From Pseudomonas californiensis (GTDB taxonomy: Bacteria > Pseudomonadota > Gammaproteobacteria > Pseudomonadales > Pseudomonadaceae): a stretch of 64,000 nucleotides of DNA. The stretch is taken from assembly GCF_021147775.1 (NCBI RefSeq), contig NZ_JAGTPK010000003.1, positions 62,001-126,000 of the forward strand, written 5' to 3'. Below are positions 20,639-31,863 of this stretch, one piece after another (the first letter of the stretch is position 1; every line of letters begins with the position of its first letter). Made by a program: the position numbers and the translations under genes. The notes beneath the pieces are model-generated. The model did not search any database. It was not told where the DNA came from and saw nothing but the letters and a program-made list of their open reading frames with translations.

Positions 20639-20728
20639 AGAAAAACCCTTACACACCAGTGCCCATTTCAATGCGGGCATGGTGCTTGATCCTGAAGCCC
20701 GGCGCAATGCGAGCTGCCTGGGCAGTGA

Positions 20729-21448
20729 TCAGGCCTTGGCGGCAACCGGTGCGCTGGAACTGCTGGTCTTGGTGCGGGGTTTCAACTGAGCGGCGATCAT
20801 CGCAGCGTCGGTGACGCCGGTGTCGGCGCGCATGCCTGCAGCCAGAAACGGCACCATAAGGCGCATGACCTGTTCGATTGAGGTATTGATGCCGAAGTCG
20901 GTCTCGGCAATGGCGCGCAACGCCTTGATCCCCGACATGCTGAACGCCGCAGCCCCCAGCATGAAGTGCACGCGCCAGAACAGCTCGATCGGCGGGATAC
21001 GGGGTGCAGCTTCGTTGACCAACGTCATGTAGCGACGAAACACTTTGCCGTACATGTCTTCCAGATAGCGGCGCAGGTGCCCCTGACTCTGACTGAAGGC
21101 CAGGCCCAGCAGACGCATGAAGATAGACAGATCGTTGCCGCTGCGAGGCTGCACTACCAGTGCCTGCTCGACGAGTATCTCCAGCAGCTCTTCAAGACTC
21201 GGTTTGTGCTCGGGCCTGGCCTGTCGGCGCTCGAGCTCACGATCGAGACTGATACAGAACGGACCGAGAAACCGTGAGAACACCGCCTGGATAAGTGCCT
21301 TCTTGGACCCGAAGTGGTAATTCACCGCAGCCAGGTTGACCGAAGCCTTGCTGGTGATGAGACGCAAGGAAGTTTCAGCGAAGCCTTTCTCTGCGAACAG
21401 CTGCTCGGCAGCATCAAGAATGCGTTCAACGGTTTCCGACTGGGCCAT
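20729..21448 (-). CDS. psrA: TetR-family fatty-acid-responsive regulator PsrA
   Basis: The 239-residue protein has a TetR helix-turn-helix in residues 1-50 (VERILDAAEQLFAEKGF..TSLRLITSKASVNLAAVNYHF) and a C-terminal ligand domain. In Pseudomonas PsrA represses its own gene and fadBA, responds to long-chain fatty acids such as oleate, and activates rpoS. Its position, divergent from lexA and next to nagZ, is that of P. aeruginosa psrA. A perfect PsrA-type palindrome lies in its promoter at 21463-21476. Confidence 0.92.
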   Translation of the reverse strand: MAQSETVERILDAAEQLFAEKGFAETSLRLITSKASVNLAAVNYHFGSKKALIQAVFSRFLGPFCISLDRELERRQARPEHKPSLEELLEILVEQALVVQPRSGNDLSIFMRLLGLAFSQSQGHLRRYLEDMYGKVFRRYMTLVNEAAPRIPPIELFWRVHFMLGAAAFSMSGIKALRAIAETDFGINTSIEQVMRLMVPFLAAGMRADTGVTDAAMIAAQLKPRTKTSSSSAPVAAKA

Positions 21449-21462
21449 GGCTCTCTGCCTAA

Positions 21463-21507
21463 CAAACGAACGTTTGAAACATACGTATCAGACGACCCTA
21501 TTGTCAA
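21463..21507 (-). promoter_or_regulatory. psrA promoter with PsrA box
   Basis: On the minus strand TTGACA (21507-21502) and TATGTT (21483-21478) are spaced by 18 bases. Immediately downstream, CAAAC-GAAC-GTTTG (21463-21476) is a perfect match to the (G/C)AAAC-N2-4-GTTT(G/C) PsrA site. Covering the transcript start, it should give negative autoregulation. Confidence 0.7.
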
Positions 21508-21645
21508 GCAAACCCGTTCATTTTATGGCCGAACAGTCACGAAAACAGCCAGTAAACGATGGGTTGCATGCCTGCCTTCCGTAATGGTGCCTCACCCGAT
21601 TAAGACAGTCGTTCAACCGCATGACAACGAAAATGAAATCGGCGA

Positions 21646-21697
21646 TTGCCAAGACGCTTTCACTGTATATAATCCCAGTCACTGTATAAAAAGACAG
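21646..21697 (+). promoter_or_regulatory. lexA promoter with two LexA (SOS) boxes
   Basis: TTGCCA (21646-21651) and TATAAT (21668-21673) are separated by 16 bases. The box CTGTATATAATCCCAG (21663-21678) overlaps the -10 element and CTGTATAAAAAGACAG (21682-21697) covers the start region. Both keep the CTG-N10-CAG core of the gammaproteobacterial SOS box, so lexA-sulA should be autorepressed and DNA-damage inducible. Confidence 0.82.
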
Positions 21698-21707
21698 AGC
21701 GATCAAA

Positions 21708-22316
21708 ATGATTAAACTGACGCCACGCCAGGCCGAGATCCTGGGCTTCATCAAACGCTGCCTTGAAGACAACGGCTTCCCGCCGACCCGTGCGGAGATC
21801 GCTCAGGAATTGGGCTTCAAATCACCAAACGCGGCCGAAGAACATCTCAAGGCGCTCGCTCGCAAAGGCGCGATCGAAATGACTCCGGGCGCATCACGCG
21901 GAATACGCATTCCCGGCTTCGAAGCTCGGGCCGACGAAACCAGCTTGCCCATCATCGGACGCGTTGCCGCTGGTGCGCCGATTCTGGCGCAACAACACAT
22001 CGAAGAGTCCTGCAACATCAGCCCTGCTTTCTTTCATCCGAGCGCTGACTACCTGCTGCGCGTGCATGGCATGAGCATGAAGGACATCGGCATTCTGGAC
22101 GGCGATCTGCTTGCCGTACACACAACCCGCGAGGCCCGCAATGGCCAGATCGTTGTGGCCAGAATCGGCGACGAAGTCACTGTCAAACGCTTCAAGCGCG
22201 AAGGCAGCAAGGTCTGGCTATTGGCGGAAAACCCGGAGTTCGCACCCATTGAGGTCGATCTCAAGGATCAGGATCTGGTGATCGAAGGTTTGAGCGTCGG
22301 CGTCATTCGCCGTTAA
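21708..22316 (+). CDS. lexA: LexA repressor
   Basis: LexA represses SOS genes until RecA-ssDNA triggers self-cleavage. The 202-residue protein has the winged helix domain (1-70, [21 protein letters not shown]) and the S24 peptidase domain. The cleavage site is A88-G89 in RVAAGAP and the catalytic dyad is S123 (HGMSMKD) with K160 (TVKRFK). Two SOS boxes precede it, and sulA follows 9 bp downstream. Confidence 0.97.
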   Translation: MIKLTPRQAEILGFIKRCLEDNGFPPTRAEIAQELGFKSPNAAEEHLKALARKGAIEMTPGASRGIRIPGFEARADETSLPIIGRVAAGAPILAQQHIEESCNISPAFFHPSADYLLRVHGMSMKDIGILDGDLLAVHTTREARNGQIVVARIGDEVTVKRFKREGSKVWLLAENPEFAPIEVDLKDQDLVIEGLSVGVIRR

Positions 22317-22325
22317 GGAGACGTT

Positions 22326-22796
22326 ATGCAGTTCCATCAAGCACCGCACACGCAGTTACCGCTGTTCGAGGCGTTCATGGCCCAGCCCATCGCCCCGTTG
22401 CTTACAGATGTCGTCGAAACACCCTGGACCAACGAGCCGGAAGTGTTCAGTGAACTGTCTTTGCGTGGCGCTGCCGGGAACTGCCTGAATCTTCTGGCGC
22501 CCATCCTGAGAGAGCTGAGCCAGGACATGGACGCCCGCTGGCTGACATTGATTGCACCACCCTCAAGTCTCACGCAAGCCTGGTTGCGTGAGGCGGGGTT
22601 GAACCGGGAAAGAATTCTTCTGCTGCAACCACGGGGCACTCAAAGTGCTTTGGAGTTGACTCGCGAAGCGCTGCGACTGGGACGCAGCCATACGGTGGTG
22701 AGCTGGATCAATCCACTTGGCACATCAGCGCGCCAGCAGTTGATCAGTGCAGCAAAAATCGGCCAAGCACAAAGCCTGAACATTCGACTGGGCTAA
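22326..22796 (+). CDS. sulA: SOS cell-division inhibitor SulA
   Basis: The 156-residue protein has SulA features: FSELSLRGAAGNCLNLLAPI, RWLTLIAPPSSLTQAWLREAG, and SHTVVSWINPLG. SulA binds FtsZ and stalls septation during the SOS response until degraded by Lon. It lies 9 bp after lexA and should be expressed from the LexA-controlled promoter. The pairing lexA-sulA is characteristic of Pseudomonas. Confidence 0.93.
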   Translation: MQFHQAPHTQLPLFEAFMAQPIAPLLTDVVETPWTNEPEVFSELSLRGAAGNCLNLLAPILRELSQDMDARWLTLIAPPSSLTQAWLREAGLNRERILLLQPRGTQSALELTREALRLGRSHTVVSWINPLGTSARQQLISAAKIGQAQSLNIRLG

Positions 22797-22810
22797 GGCC
22801 CGGTCCTGAA

Positions 22811-23044
22811 TCAGTGCAGTACGCGCGGCCCTTCATCCTTCTCGGTATCACCTTCAGCAAGCTTCCCAGCCATCTGCACGCCTACGCTGAGCATGGCCTT
22901 GGCCACTTCAACGTGCTGACCTTGCATGAATGCCTTGGCGTCGGCAGAGAAGTCCAACGTGACCAGTGAGCCCTCGTCATCTGCACGACGCAACTCGATA
23001 CGACCGTCAGGCAGTTCGACTATTTCAAGAAAAGAGGTAGGCAT
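22811..23044 (-). CDS. Conserved hypothetical protein (77 aa)
   Basis: This small soluble protein begins MPTSFLEIVELPDGRIELRR, reads as a short beta-sheet followed by an amphipathic helix (AKAMLSVGVQMAGKLAE), and ends in an acidic tail. I do not recognise a functional family. Its place between sulA and the 173-residue gene matches small conserved genes at this locus in other Pseudomonas. GGAG lies 11 bases upstream of ATG 23044; an in-frame ATG at 23074 has no ribosome site. Confidence 0.7.
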   Translation of the reverse strand: MPTSFLEIVELPDGRIELRRADDEGSLVTLDFSADAKAFMQGQHVEVAKAMLSVGVQMAGKLAEGDTEKDEGPRVLH

Positions 23045-23108
23045 TGGTAAGGTTACTCCGCAGTAGGCGGGCATTGTAGCAGCCTGCCAACCTATACTTC
23101 ATGGGTTT

Positions 23109-23630
23109 TCAACACTCGCTCAAGCCTTCACGGAAACGAACGGCAAGGCTTTTCAGCTGCTGACGCCAGCTCTCAAGCTCGTCACGCGTCAGCTCGGGTT
23201 CCGGTTCGGCGTCCAGATTGACCGCCACAATCATCGGTTGCGTCACGTCACCCTTGGGCTTGCGAGGTGCGCGCGGAGGCTCATACAGCGCGTTATAGGC
23301 AGCCAGCAACTGCGCCAACCAGGTCTGACGGTTTTGAGCCAGCTCGAGCAGTTCGGCCATTTCCGGAATAGCGATTGCGTCGAGAACTTCTTGAGTCAGC
23401 AGTTCCTCAGCACGACGAGCATTGGCCTGAGGCAGACGGTAGAAACCGGCGATCTCATGACACAACCCGAGCAGCGCTCCATAAAGATGGAACAGCGCAG
23501 ACTCGCGTTCAGCCTGCAACAACGCCTGCGCATTGATGGCCTGGCCCTTCTCGGCCTTCCCCAGCGCCTCGAGCGACAGACCGGCAAAATAAATCTTCTG
23601 GTTTGTACGGGTATACAGTTCTTGAGCCAT
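23109..23630 (-). CDS. Conserved hypothetical protein (DUF6586-like, 173 aa)
   Basis: The protein is predicted to be soluble and almost all helical (MAQELYTRTNQKIYFAGLSLEAL...), with a linker of basic and proline residues (EPPRAPRKPKGD) before a final helix pair. No catalytic motif is evident. The corresponding P. aeruginosa gene sits between sulA and topA and is uncharacterised. A strong AGGGAGGGG precedes the ATG. The DUF6586 name is from memory and should be treated as tentative. Confidence 0.7.
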   Translation of the reverse strand: MAQELYTRTNQKIYFAGLSLEALGKAEKGQAINAQALLQAERESALFHLYGALLGLCHEIAGFYRLPQANARRAEELLTQEVLDAIAIPEMAELLELAQNRQTWLAQLLAAYNALYEPPRAPRKPKGDVTQPMIVAVNLDAEPEPELTRDELESWRQQLKSLAVRFREGLSEC

Positions 23631-23721
23631 GGCAAGCCCCTCCCTAACAAGCGAATACCTTCAGCATAGCCCCAAGCGTTGGAGTCAACGAAGCTCTCGG
23701 CACCCGTTCGCCTGAAAGCAG

Positions 23722-23747
23722 GTGTCCGTCATTTGCATGACGGACAC
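23722..23747 (-). terminator. Strong hairpin just after topA
   Basis: GTGTCCGTCAT and ATGACGGACAC form a perfect 11-bp stem with a TTGC tetraloop, six bases after the topA stop. No T-run of length follows on the minus strand, so it may be a mRNA-stabilising 3' hairpin or a weak terminator. Confidence 0.5.
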
Positions 23748-23753
23748 GGACTT

Positions 23754-26366
23754 TCAACGCTTGTCTTCGATTTTCCAGGCTTTGCCGTCATGGAACGCGC
23801 GCCAGCCAGTCGGCTTGCCTTCCACTTCGGTCTGGATGTACTGCTCTTTGGTCTTGCGGCTGTAGCGGATCACCGCTGGACGACCATCCGGGTCTTTCTG
23901 CGGCGCATCGCACAGAAAGTGGTACTTGGGATCGATTTCGTCCTTGTGAGGCGCGATCTCGATGACCAGCGGAGCACGGGTTTCGCGGTTCTTCGGGAAC
24001 TGACTCGCCGCGAGAAACAGGCCCGATGCACCGTCACGCAAGATGTAAGTGTCGTCAACCTTGTCGCATTTGAGCTCCGGCATCTTGACCGGGTCCATCT
24101 TCGGTGGCGCAGCATCACCGCTCTTGAGCAGTTTGCGGGTGTTCTTGCACTCTGCATTGGTACAGCCGAAGAACTTGCCGAAACGGCCGGTCTTGAGCTG
24201 CATTTCACTGCCACACTTGTCGCACTCAAGACTGGGGCCCTCATAGCCCTTGATGCGATACGTGCCCTTCTCGATCTCGTAACCGGTGCAATCCGGGTTG
24301 TTGCCGCAGATATGCAGCTTGTGATTTTCGTCGAGCAGGTAAGCATCCATGGCGGTGCTGCAAATCGGGCAGCGGTGCTTGCCGCGCAGAACTCTGGATT
24401 CGGACTCGCCCTCGTCGTCCTCGGCAATCTCGTCGCCGGGAGTCAGATTGACGGTCGCCTTGCAGCGCTCTTTTGGCGGCAGGCTGTAACCGGAGCAACC
24501 CAGAAACACGCCTGTCGATGCAGTACGAATCTGCATTGGACGCCCGCAGACCTTGCACGGAATGTCGGTCATAACCGGCTGGTTGGCGCGCATGCCGCTG
24601 TCAGGGGCCTCGGCCACCTCCAGCTTCTTGCGGAAATCGCCGTAGAATTCGTCGAGAACGTTTTTCCAGTCGCGCTGACCCTGTGCCACGTCGTCGAGGT
24701 TTTCTTCCATCCCGGCGGTGAAGCCATAGTCCATCAGGTTGGCGAAGCTCTCGGACAGGCGCCCGGTCACGATGTCGCCCATCTTTTCCGAATAGAAGCG
24801 GCGGTTATGCAGCGCCACGTAACCTCGGTCCTGGATGGTCGAAATGATCGCCGCATAGGTCGAAGGACGACCGATGCCGCGTTTTTCCATTTCCTTGACC
24901 AGGCTCGCCTCGGAGTAACGCGCAGGCGGCTTGGTGAAATGCTGGCTAGGGTCGAGCTTGTTCAGCTTCAGGGTTTCGCCCTGAGCCATGTCCGGGAGTA
25001 CGTCGTCGTCTCCAGGCTTGGCCATCTGCGGCAACACACGGGTATAACCGTCAAATTTCAGGATGCGGCCCTTGGCGCGCAGCTCGAAATCGCTGGCGGC
25101 GACACTGACGGTGGTCGACAGGTATTGCGCAGGCGGCATCTGGCACGCCACGAACTGGCGCCAGATCAGCTCGTAAAGGCGCTCGGCGTCGCGCTCCATG
25201 CCGGTAAGCTTGGACGGATGCGTATTGACGTCGGAAGGACGAATCGCTTCGTGCGCTTCTTGTGCGCCTTCCTTGCTGCTGTAGACATTCGGCGAATCCG
25301 GCAAGTACTTCTTTCCGAACTCAGTCTCGATGTAGGTGCGAGCCATAGCTATTGCGTCAGCTGACAAATTTGTCGAGTCAGTACGCATGTAAGTGATGTA
25401 ACCGGCTTCATAAAGACGCTGAGCCATCATCATGGTCTTCTTCACACCGTAGCCCAGGCGGTTGCTCGCGGCCTGCTGCAGTGTGGACGTGATAAACGGA
25501 GCAGACGGCTTGCTGCTGGTCGGCTTGTCTTCGCGCTTGATGATGCTGTAGCTGGAAGCCTTGAGCTTTTCCAGCGCGGTCATGGCCTGGGTTTCATTGA
25601 GCGGCTTGAAGGCTTCACCGTTTTCACGGGCCACTTCGAAACGCACGTTGGCACCCTTGGCGGTACCCAGGTCAGCGTGGATCTCCCAGTATTCTTCTGG
25701 GTTGAACGCACGGATCTCGCGCTCACGCTCGACCACCAGCTTCACCGCCACAGACTGAACACGCCCGGCCGACAGGCCACGGGCGACTTTCTGCCAAAGC
25801 AAAGGCGAAACCATGTAGCCGACGACGCGGTCAAGAAAGCGCCGCGCCTGCTGAGCGTTGACGCGGGCGATGTCCAGCTCGCCCGGCTTGGAGAAGGCTT
25901 CCTGAATCGCTTTCTTGGTGATTTCGTTGAACACCACTCGCTTGTAACGGCTGTCATCGCCGCCGATGGCTTCGCGCAGGTGCCATGCAATGGCTTCCCC
26001 TTCGCGGTCCAAGTCCGTCGCGAGATAGATGGTGTCAGCATCCTTGGCGAGCTTGCGCAGCTCTTCGATCACCTTCTCTTTGCCGGGAAGGATTTCGTAT
26101 TTGGCTTTCCAGCCGTGTTCCGGATCGACACCCATCCGCGATACCAGCTGGCGATGCGCCTTTTCTTTCGGCGTCAGCACCGGGCCCTCGCCCGCAGCGG
26201 CCTTGCCACGCTTGGCGGCAGGGTCCTTGGCAGCACTGGCCGAACCGCTGGTGGGCAGGTCTCGGATATGGCCGATACTCGACTTCACCACGTACTGGTT
26301 GCCCAAATACTTGTTGATGGTCTTGGCCTTAGCCGGGGATTCCACAATGACCAGCGATTTGCCCAT
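23754..26366 (-). CDS. topA: DNA topoisomerase I
   Basis: TopA relaxes negative supercoils through a single-strand break. The 870-residue protein contains the TOPRIM domain ([15 protein letters not shown]), the catalytic Y326 in [10 protein letters not shown], the [18 protein letters not shown] region, and C-terminal zinc-ribbon repeats with CXXC pairs ([22 protein letters not shown]). An N-terminal insertion rich in Ala and Lys at about residues 40-65 follows the DLP motif, as in other Pseudomonas TopA. A strong promoter lies 60-90 bp upstream. Confidence 0.97.
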   Translation of the reverse strand: MGKSLVIVESPAKAKTINKYLGNQYVVKSSIGHIRDLPTSGSASAAKDPAAKRGKAAAGEGPVLTPKEKAHRQLVSRMGVDPEHGWKAKYEILPGKEKVIEELRKLAKDADTIYLATDLDREGEAIAWHLREAIGGDDSRYKRVVFNEITKKAIQEAFSKPGELDIARVNAQQARRFLDRVVGYMVSPLLWQKVARGLSAGRVQSVAVKLVVEREREIRAFNPEEYWEIHADLGTAKGANVRFEVARENGEAFKPLNETQAMTALEKLKASSYSIIKREDKPTSSKPSAPFITSTLQQAASNRLGYGVKKTMMMAQRLYEAGYITYMRTDSTNLSADAIAMARTYIETEFGKKYLPDSPNVYSSKEGAQEAHEAIRPSDVNTHPSKLTGMERDAERLYELIWRQFVACQMPPAQYLSTTVSVAASDFELRAKGRILKFDGYTRVLPQMAKPGDDDVLPDMAQGETLKLNKLDPSQHFTKPPARYSEASLVKEMEKRGIGRPSTYAAIISTIQDRGYVALHNRRFYSEKMGDIVTGRLSESFANLMDYGFTAGMEENLDDVAQGQRDWKNVLDEFYGDFRKKLEVAEAPDSGMRANQPVMTDIPCKVCGRPMQIRTASTGVFLGCSGYSLPPKERCKATVNLTPGDEIAEDDEGESESRVLRGKHRCPICSTAMDAYLLDENHKLHICGNNPDCTGYEIEKGTYRIKGYEGPSLECDKCGSEMQLKTGRFGKFFGCTNAECKNTRKLLKSGDAAPPKMDPVKMPELKCDKVDDTYILRDGASGLFLAASQFPKNRETRAPLVIEIAPHKDEIDPKYHFLCDAPQKDPDGRPAVIRYSRKTKEQYIQTEVEGKPTGWRAFHDGKAWKIEDKR

Positions 26367-26425
26367 GGATCAGAAAATTCCTGAATGCTAGATGAAAGAC
26401 AGTGAGGCGCTTGTAAAGGCCACGC

Positions 26426-26454
26426 TATATATAGTGGCTACAAGGTGAGGTCAA
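26426..26454 (-). promoter_or_regulatory. topA promoter
   Basis: On the minus strand TTGACC (26454-26449), 17 bases, then TATATA (26431-26426). The -10 lies within an imperfect palindrome centred on CTATATATAG. The predicted leader is about 50 bases long. Confidence 0.65.
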
Positions 26455-26479
26455 GCACAGGCTGTTGTGCAATCTCGAC

Positions 26480-26716
26480 TCATGGCCGGGAAAACAGACT
26501 GGTTTCCGCCTGGACCAAAGCAAAGCGCGGGACTTGCTCGCCGTCAACCTCGACAGCCCCGAGAAACATCTCGAGTGGGCGTACCCACATGCCGAAATCG
26601 CCGTAGAGAGCCTGATAGAACACGACTTCCTCTTCGGTTTCGGAATGCCTGGCGACACTGAACACCCTGTACTCAGGGCCTTTATAGTGGCGATACAAAC
26701 CTGGTTGCAGTTGCAT
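26480..26716 (-). CDS. DUF1653 domain protein (78 aa)
   Basis: The small protein starts MQLQPGLYRHYKGPEYRV, continues through ARHSETEEEVVFYQALYGDF, and ends with MWVRPLEMFLGAVEVDG and PRFALV. This is a near-complete DUF1653 fold, a compact beta-rich domain of unknown function. I chose ATG 26716 because the domain begins there; the reading upstream runs into the fadA terminator. It lies between the fadBA terminator and topA on the same strand. Confidence 0.82.
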   Translation of the reverse strand: MQLQPGLYRHYKGPEYRVFSVARHSETEEEVVFYQALYGDFGMWVRPLEMFLGAVEVDGEQVPRFALVQAETSLFSRP

Positions 26717-26768
26717 GGTGCAGCCCTCGTGAAACACACCCAAAACATTTGGTAAAAAAAGCGCTTTT

Positions 26769-26804
26769 TCAAAAAAACAAAAGCCGGGGCACCAAGCCCC
26801 GGCT
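26769..26804 (-). terminator. fadA: Intrinsic terminator of fadBA
   Basis: On the minus strand AGCCGGGGC and GCCCCGGCT form a 9-bp GC-rich stem with a 5-base loop. It is followed by a T-rich tract (TTTTGTTTTTTT) 18 bases after the fadA stop. Confidence 0.88.
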
Positions 26805-26821
26805 CGTATCAAACCGAGATA

Positions 26822-30168
<3,347 letters not shown>

Positions 30169-30202
30169 CAACTGATCTCCACAATATGGAAGCTGAACAA
30201 TA

Positions 30203-30228
30203 CCCGCTGAACGTCAACGTTCAACGGG
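30203..30228 (-). promoter_or_regulatory. fadB: Hairpin in fadB mRNA leader
   Basis: In the minus-strand RNA the arms at 30228-30218 and 30213-30203 pair over 11 bases (one U-G wobble) around a UUGA tetraloop, ending 34 bases before the fadB ATG. No U-run follows, so it is a leader structure rather than a terminator. Confidence 0.5.
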
Positions 30229-30331
30229 ACTACGACGTCGCCGTCGATGAACACGCCAAATCACACGTACATCCGCTGCGACGTGGTAGCCAGGATTCTG
30301 TCAGAGCCGTCTGACGACCAAACGCTCATTT

Positions 30332-30345
30332 CATACGCCCGTTTG
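30332..30345 (-). promoter_or_regulatory. PsrA-like box 1 upstream of fadB
   Basis: On the minus strand CAAAC-GGGC-GTATG differs by one base from CAAAC-N4-GTTTG, the form of the perfect box in front of psrA. It lies about 165 bp upstream of the fadB start. Confidence 0.4.
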
Positions 30346-30447
30346 ATTTGGGTACGCACACCATCAGGCAAAATCCGAAAATTGTCAATTCGCCTAAACG
30401 CCAATAAAAACGGCCAATTGCCAAAGCCTGGAGCCATTTATGACAAG

Positions 30448-30461
30448 CAAACGATTATTTG
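30448..30461 (+). promoter_or_regulatory. PsrA-like box 2 upstream of fadB
   Basis: CAAAC-GATT-ATTTG differs by one base from CAAAC-N4-GTTTG. It lies about 280 bp upstream of fadB, on the far side of box 1. Confidence 0.4.
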
Positions 30462-30598
30462 GTCCAGTCTTATTCAGCGACGTGATATGACCAGCAGGGT
30501 CGCAAAGCGTTGGCAAGACTTTGCACCGTTGGTGCTCACGGAGGAAAAAGGTTGGATAAAAACGCGACAAAACAGAGCAGAACGACTAGAGTCTGCAC

Positions 30599-30741
30599 AC
30601 TGCGCCATAAGAGGCTCGCGATGCGACTGATTGCGGGTGCGCAACAGCGGTGGCCGGCATGCGGATGAATTGCATGTCGGCACGCGACGAATTATCGGCC
30701 TGCCTGGCCAACCCCGGCCCGATGTTGTTATCGGGCTTTTT
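30599..30741 (+). ncRNA. Candidate small RNA, about 143 nt
   Basis: A weak sigma70-like promoter (GCGACA at 30564, 17 bases, TAGAGT at 30587) would start transcription near 30599. The predicted RNA contains a TTGCG/CGCAA hairpin (30631-30644). A 10-bp hairpin follows (30653-30662 with 30672-30681, one G-U wobble), whose 9-base loop begins GGA, as in RsmA/CsrA targets. It ends in the intrinsic terminator at 30717-30741. There is no plus-strand gene upstream that would need this terminator. The existence of the RNA is an inference from structure only. Confidence 0.4.
30717..30741 (+). terminator. Intrinsic terminator on plus strand
   Basis: GCCCGAT and ATCGGGC form a 7-bp stem with a 6-base loop followed by TTTTT. 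It has no T-run in the minus direction, so it serves a plus-strand transcript. Confidence 0.75.
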
Positions 30742-30791
30742 ATTGCCTGCGATTCAGCCTGCAAGCATTCGAAAGCAGCGTCGCATAGCGT

Positions 30792-31229
30792 TCACGCGAG
30801 CGCCTTGAGCACTGCGTCAATACGCTGCAAGACTTCCGGCTCGCCCCGCTCGGCCCAATAGACCGCAACCATTTGTGCGTCGGCCTCGACCTTGAAAACG
30901 TCGGCCGGCAGCGTGCCGAAGTGCACCATCAACCGGCTGTCCTCACAAGGCTCGCGCCAGCGGTTGAGCCAGATCCCCGGCTCGCTTTGCCAGTACACCC
31001 AAGTGTCAGCCCCAGCCATGCGGCGGGGGATATGGTATTGCGCACAGGGGTTTGGTGGCTCCTTGGGCAGCCAGTGCGGCCACTCCTGTGGCGTAAGCTG
31101 CATGCCCATGCCGATACGCCTGGCCTCCATGCGTAGCGCCATCCTGCCACTCTGGTGACGGGACGGACGCAACCAGACAAGTGGACTCAACATTACACAA
31201 ATGATTGACAGGACTATCCAGACCGTCAT
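30792..31229 (-). CDS. Conserved hypothetical protein with one N-terminal membrane helix
   Basis: The 145-residue protein starts with a hydrophobic anchor (VWIVLSIICVMLSPLVWLR) followed by a soluble domain of conserved character (LTPQEWPHWLPKEPPNPCAQYHI, GADTWVYWQSEPG) and a helical C-terminus. I do not recognise a function. A gene of similar size occupies this place between fadB and uup in P. aeruginosa. A GGGGG-rich stretch lies upstream of the ATG. It is divergent from the stress-protein gene. Confidence 0.7.
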   Translation of the reverse strand: MTVWIVLSIICVMLSPLVWLRPSRHQSGRMALRMEARRIGMGMQLTPQEWPHWLPKEPPNPCAQYHIPRRMAGADTWVYWQSEPGIWLNRWREPCEDSRLMVHFGTLPADVFKVEADAQMVAVYWAERGEPEVLQRIDAVLKALA

Positions 31230-31356
31230 ATTTCTTGCCCCCGCCCGTTGTCAGGCTCACAACAATCTTGAAAACAATGGCTTGCACAAGGGTCTGCCCA
31301 GATGCGACCGAAACAGCCATACTTGACCCATCGCAATCCTCCCGGAGGACACCCTC

Positions 31357-31797
31357 ATGTCGTATCTACATATTCTGGTTGCCATAGATCTCACCGACGA
31401 ATGCGATCCGGTCATCCGTCGCGCTCGGGAATTGGCAGAAGCCAGCGGCGCGACGTTGTCGATGGTTCACATCGTCGAACCCATGGCAATGGCCTTTGGG
31501 GGCGACGTACCGATGGACCTCTCGCAGCTGCAACAGCAGCAATTCGATCAGGCCAAGGAAAAACTTGAAAAGCTGAAAATCAAGTACCCGCAAATGAAAG
31601 CCGGTGAGAGCCATCTGGTGTACGGACAGCCACGCCAGGAAATTCATCAACTGGCAAAAAACCAGAACTGCGATCTGATCGTGGTCGGCAGCCACGGCCG
31701 ACACGGACTGGCGCTGCTGCTCGGCTCAACCGCCAATGACGTACTTCACGGCGCCCCCTGCGACGTGTTGGCGGTGCGCCTCAAGAAACCTGAGTAA
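31357..31797 (+). CDS. Universal stress protein (UspA family)
   Basis: The 146-residue single-domain Usp begins YLHILVAIDLTDECDPVI, typical of the first beta strand and loop. It contains the nucleotide-binding segment LIVVGSHGRHGLALLLGSTA (G-x2-G-x8-GST). Its position 5' of uup with its own promoter region and a bidirectional terminator suggests a monocistronic gene. The exact stress signal cannot be read from sequence. GGAGG lies upstream of the ATG. Confidence 0.9.
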   Translation: MSYLHILVAIDLTDECDPVIRRARELAEASGATLSMVHIVEPMAMAFGGDVPMDLSQLQQQQFDQAKEKLEKLKIKYPQMKAGESHLVYGQPRQEIHQLAKNQNCDLIVVGSHGRHGLALLLGSTANDVLHGAPCDVLAVRLKKPE

Positions 31798-31816
31798 CCT
31801 GACCACTCAACAGCAA

Positions 31817-31844
31817 AAGCCCGGGCATTGACCCGGGCTTTTTT
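31817..31844. terminator. Bidirectional terminator between usp and uup
   Basis: AAGCCCGGG and CCCGGGCTT pair around a CATTGA loop. T-runs follow on the plus strand (TTTTTT) and, more weakly, on the minus strand, serving the convergent usp and uup genes. Confidence 0.87.
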
Positions 31845-31863
31845 GCTTCTGCGCGTCAGGCGA

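Larger units (their letters stand above)
30169..30791. other. 623-bp intergenic region upstream of fadB
   Basis: No convincing protein gene is present; a plus-strand open frame at 30247-30630 has no ribosome site, no domain and irregular composition. The region holds the fadB leader hairpin (30203-30228), two PsrA-like boxes (30332-30345 and 30448-30461), and a plus-strand candidate small RNA ending at a strong terminator (30717-30741). Confidence 0.55.

Noticed and set aside
23679..25364. A 561-codon plus-strand frame opposite topA
   Set aside because: Antisense shadow of topA without recognisable domains.
30247..30630. A 127-codon plus-strand frame upstream of fadB
   Set aside because: No ribosome site, no domain and no codon pattern like its neighbours; the promoter region of fadBA and a candidate small RNA explain the stretch better.
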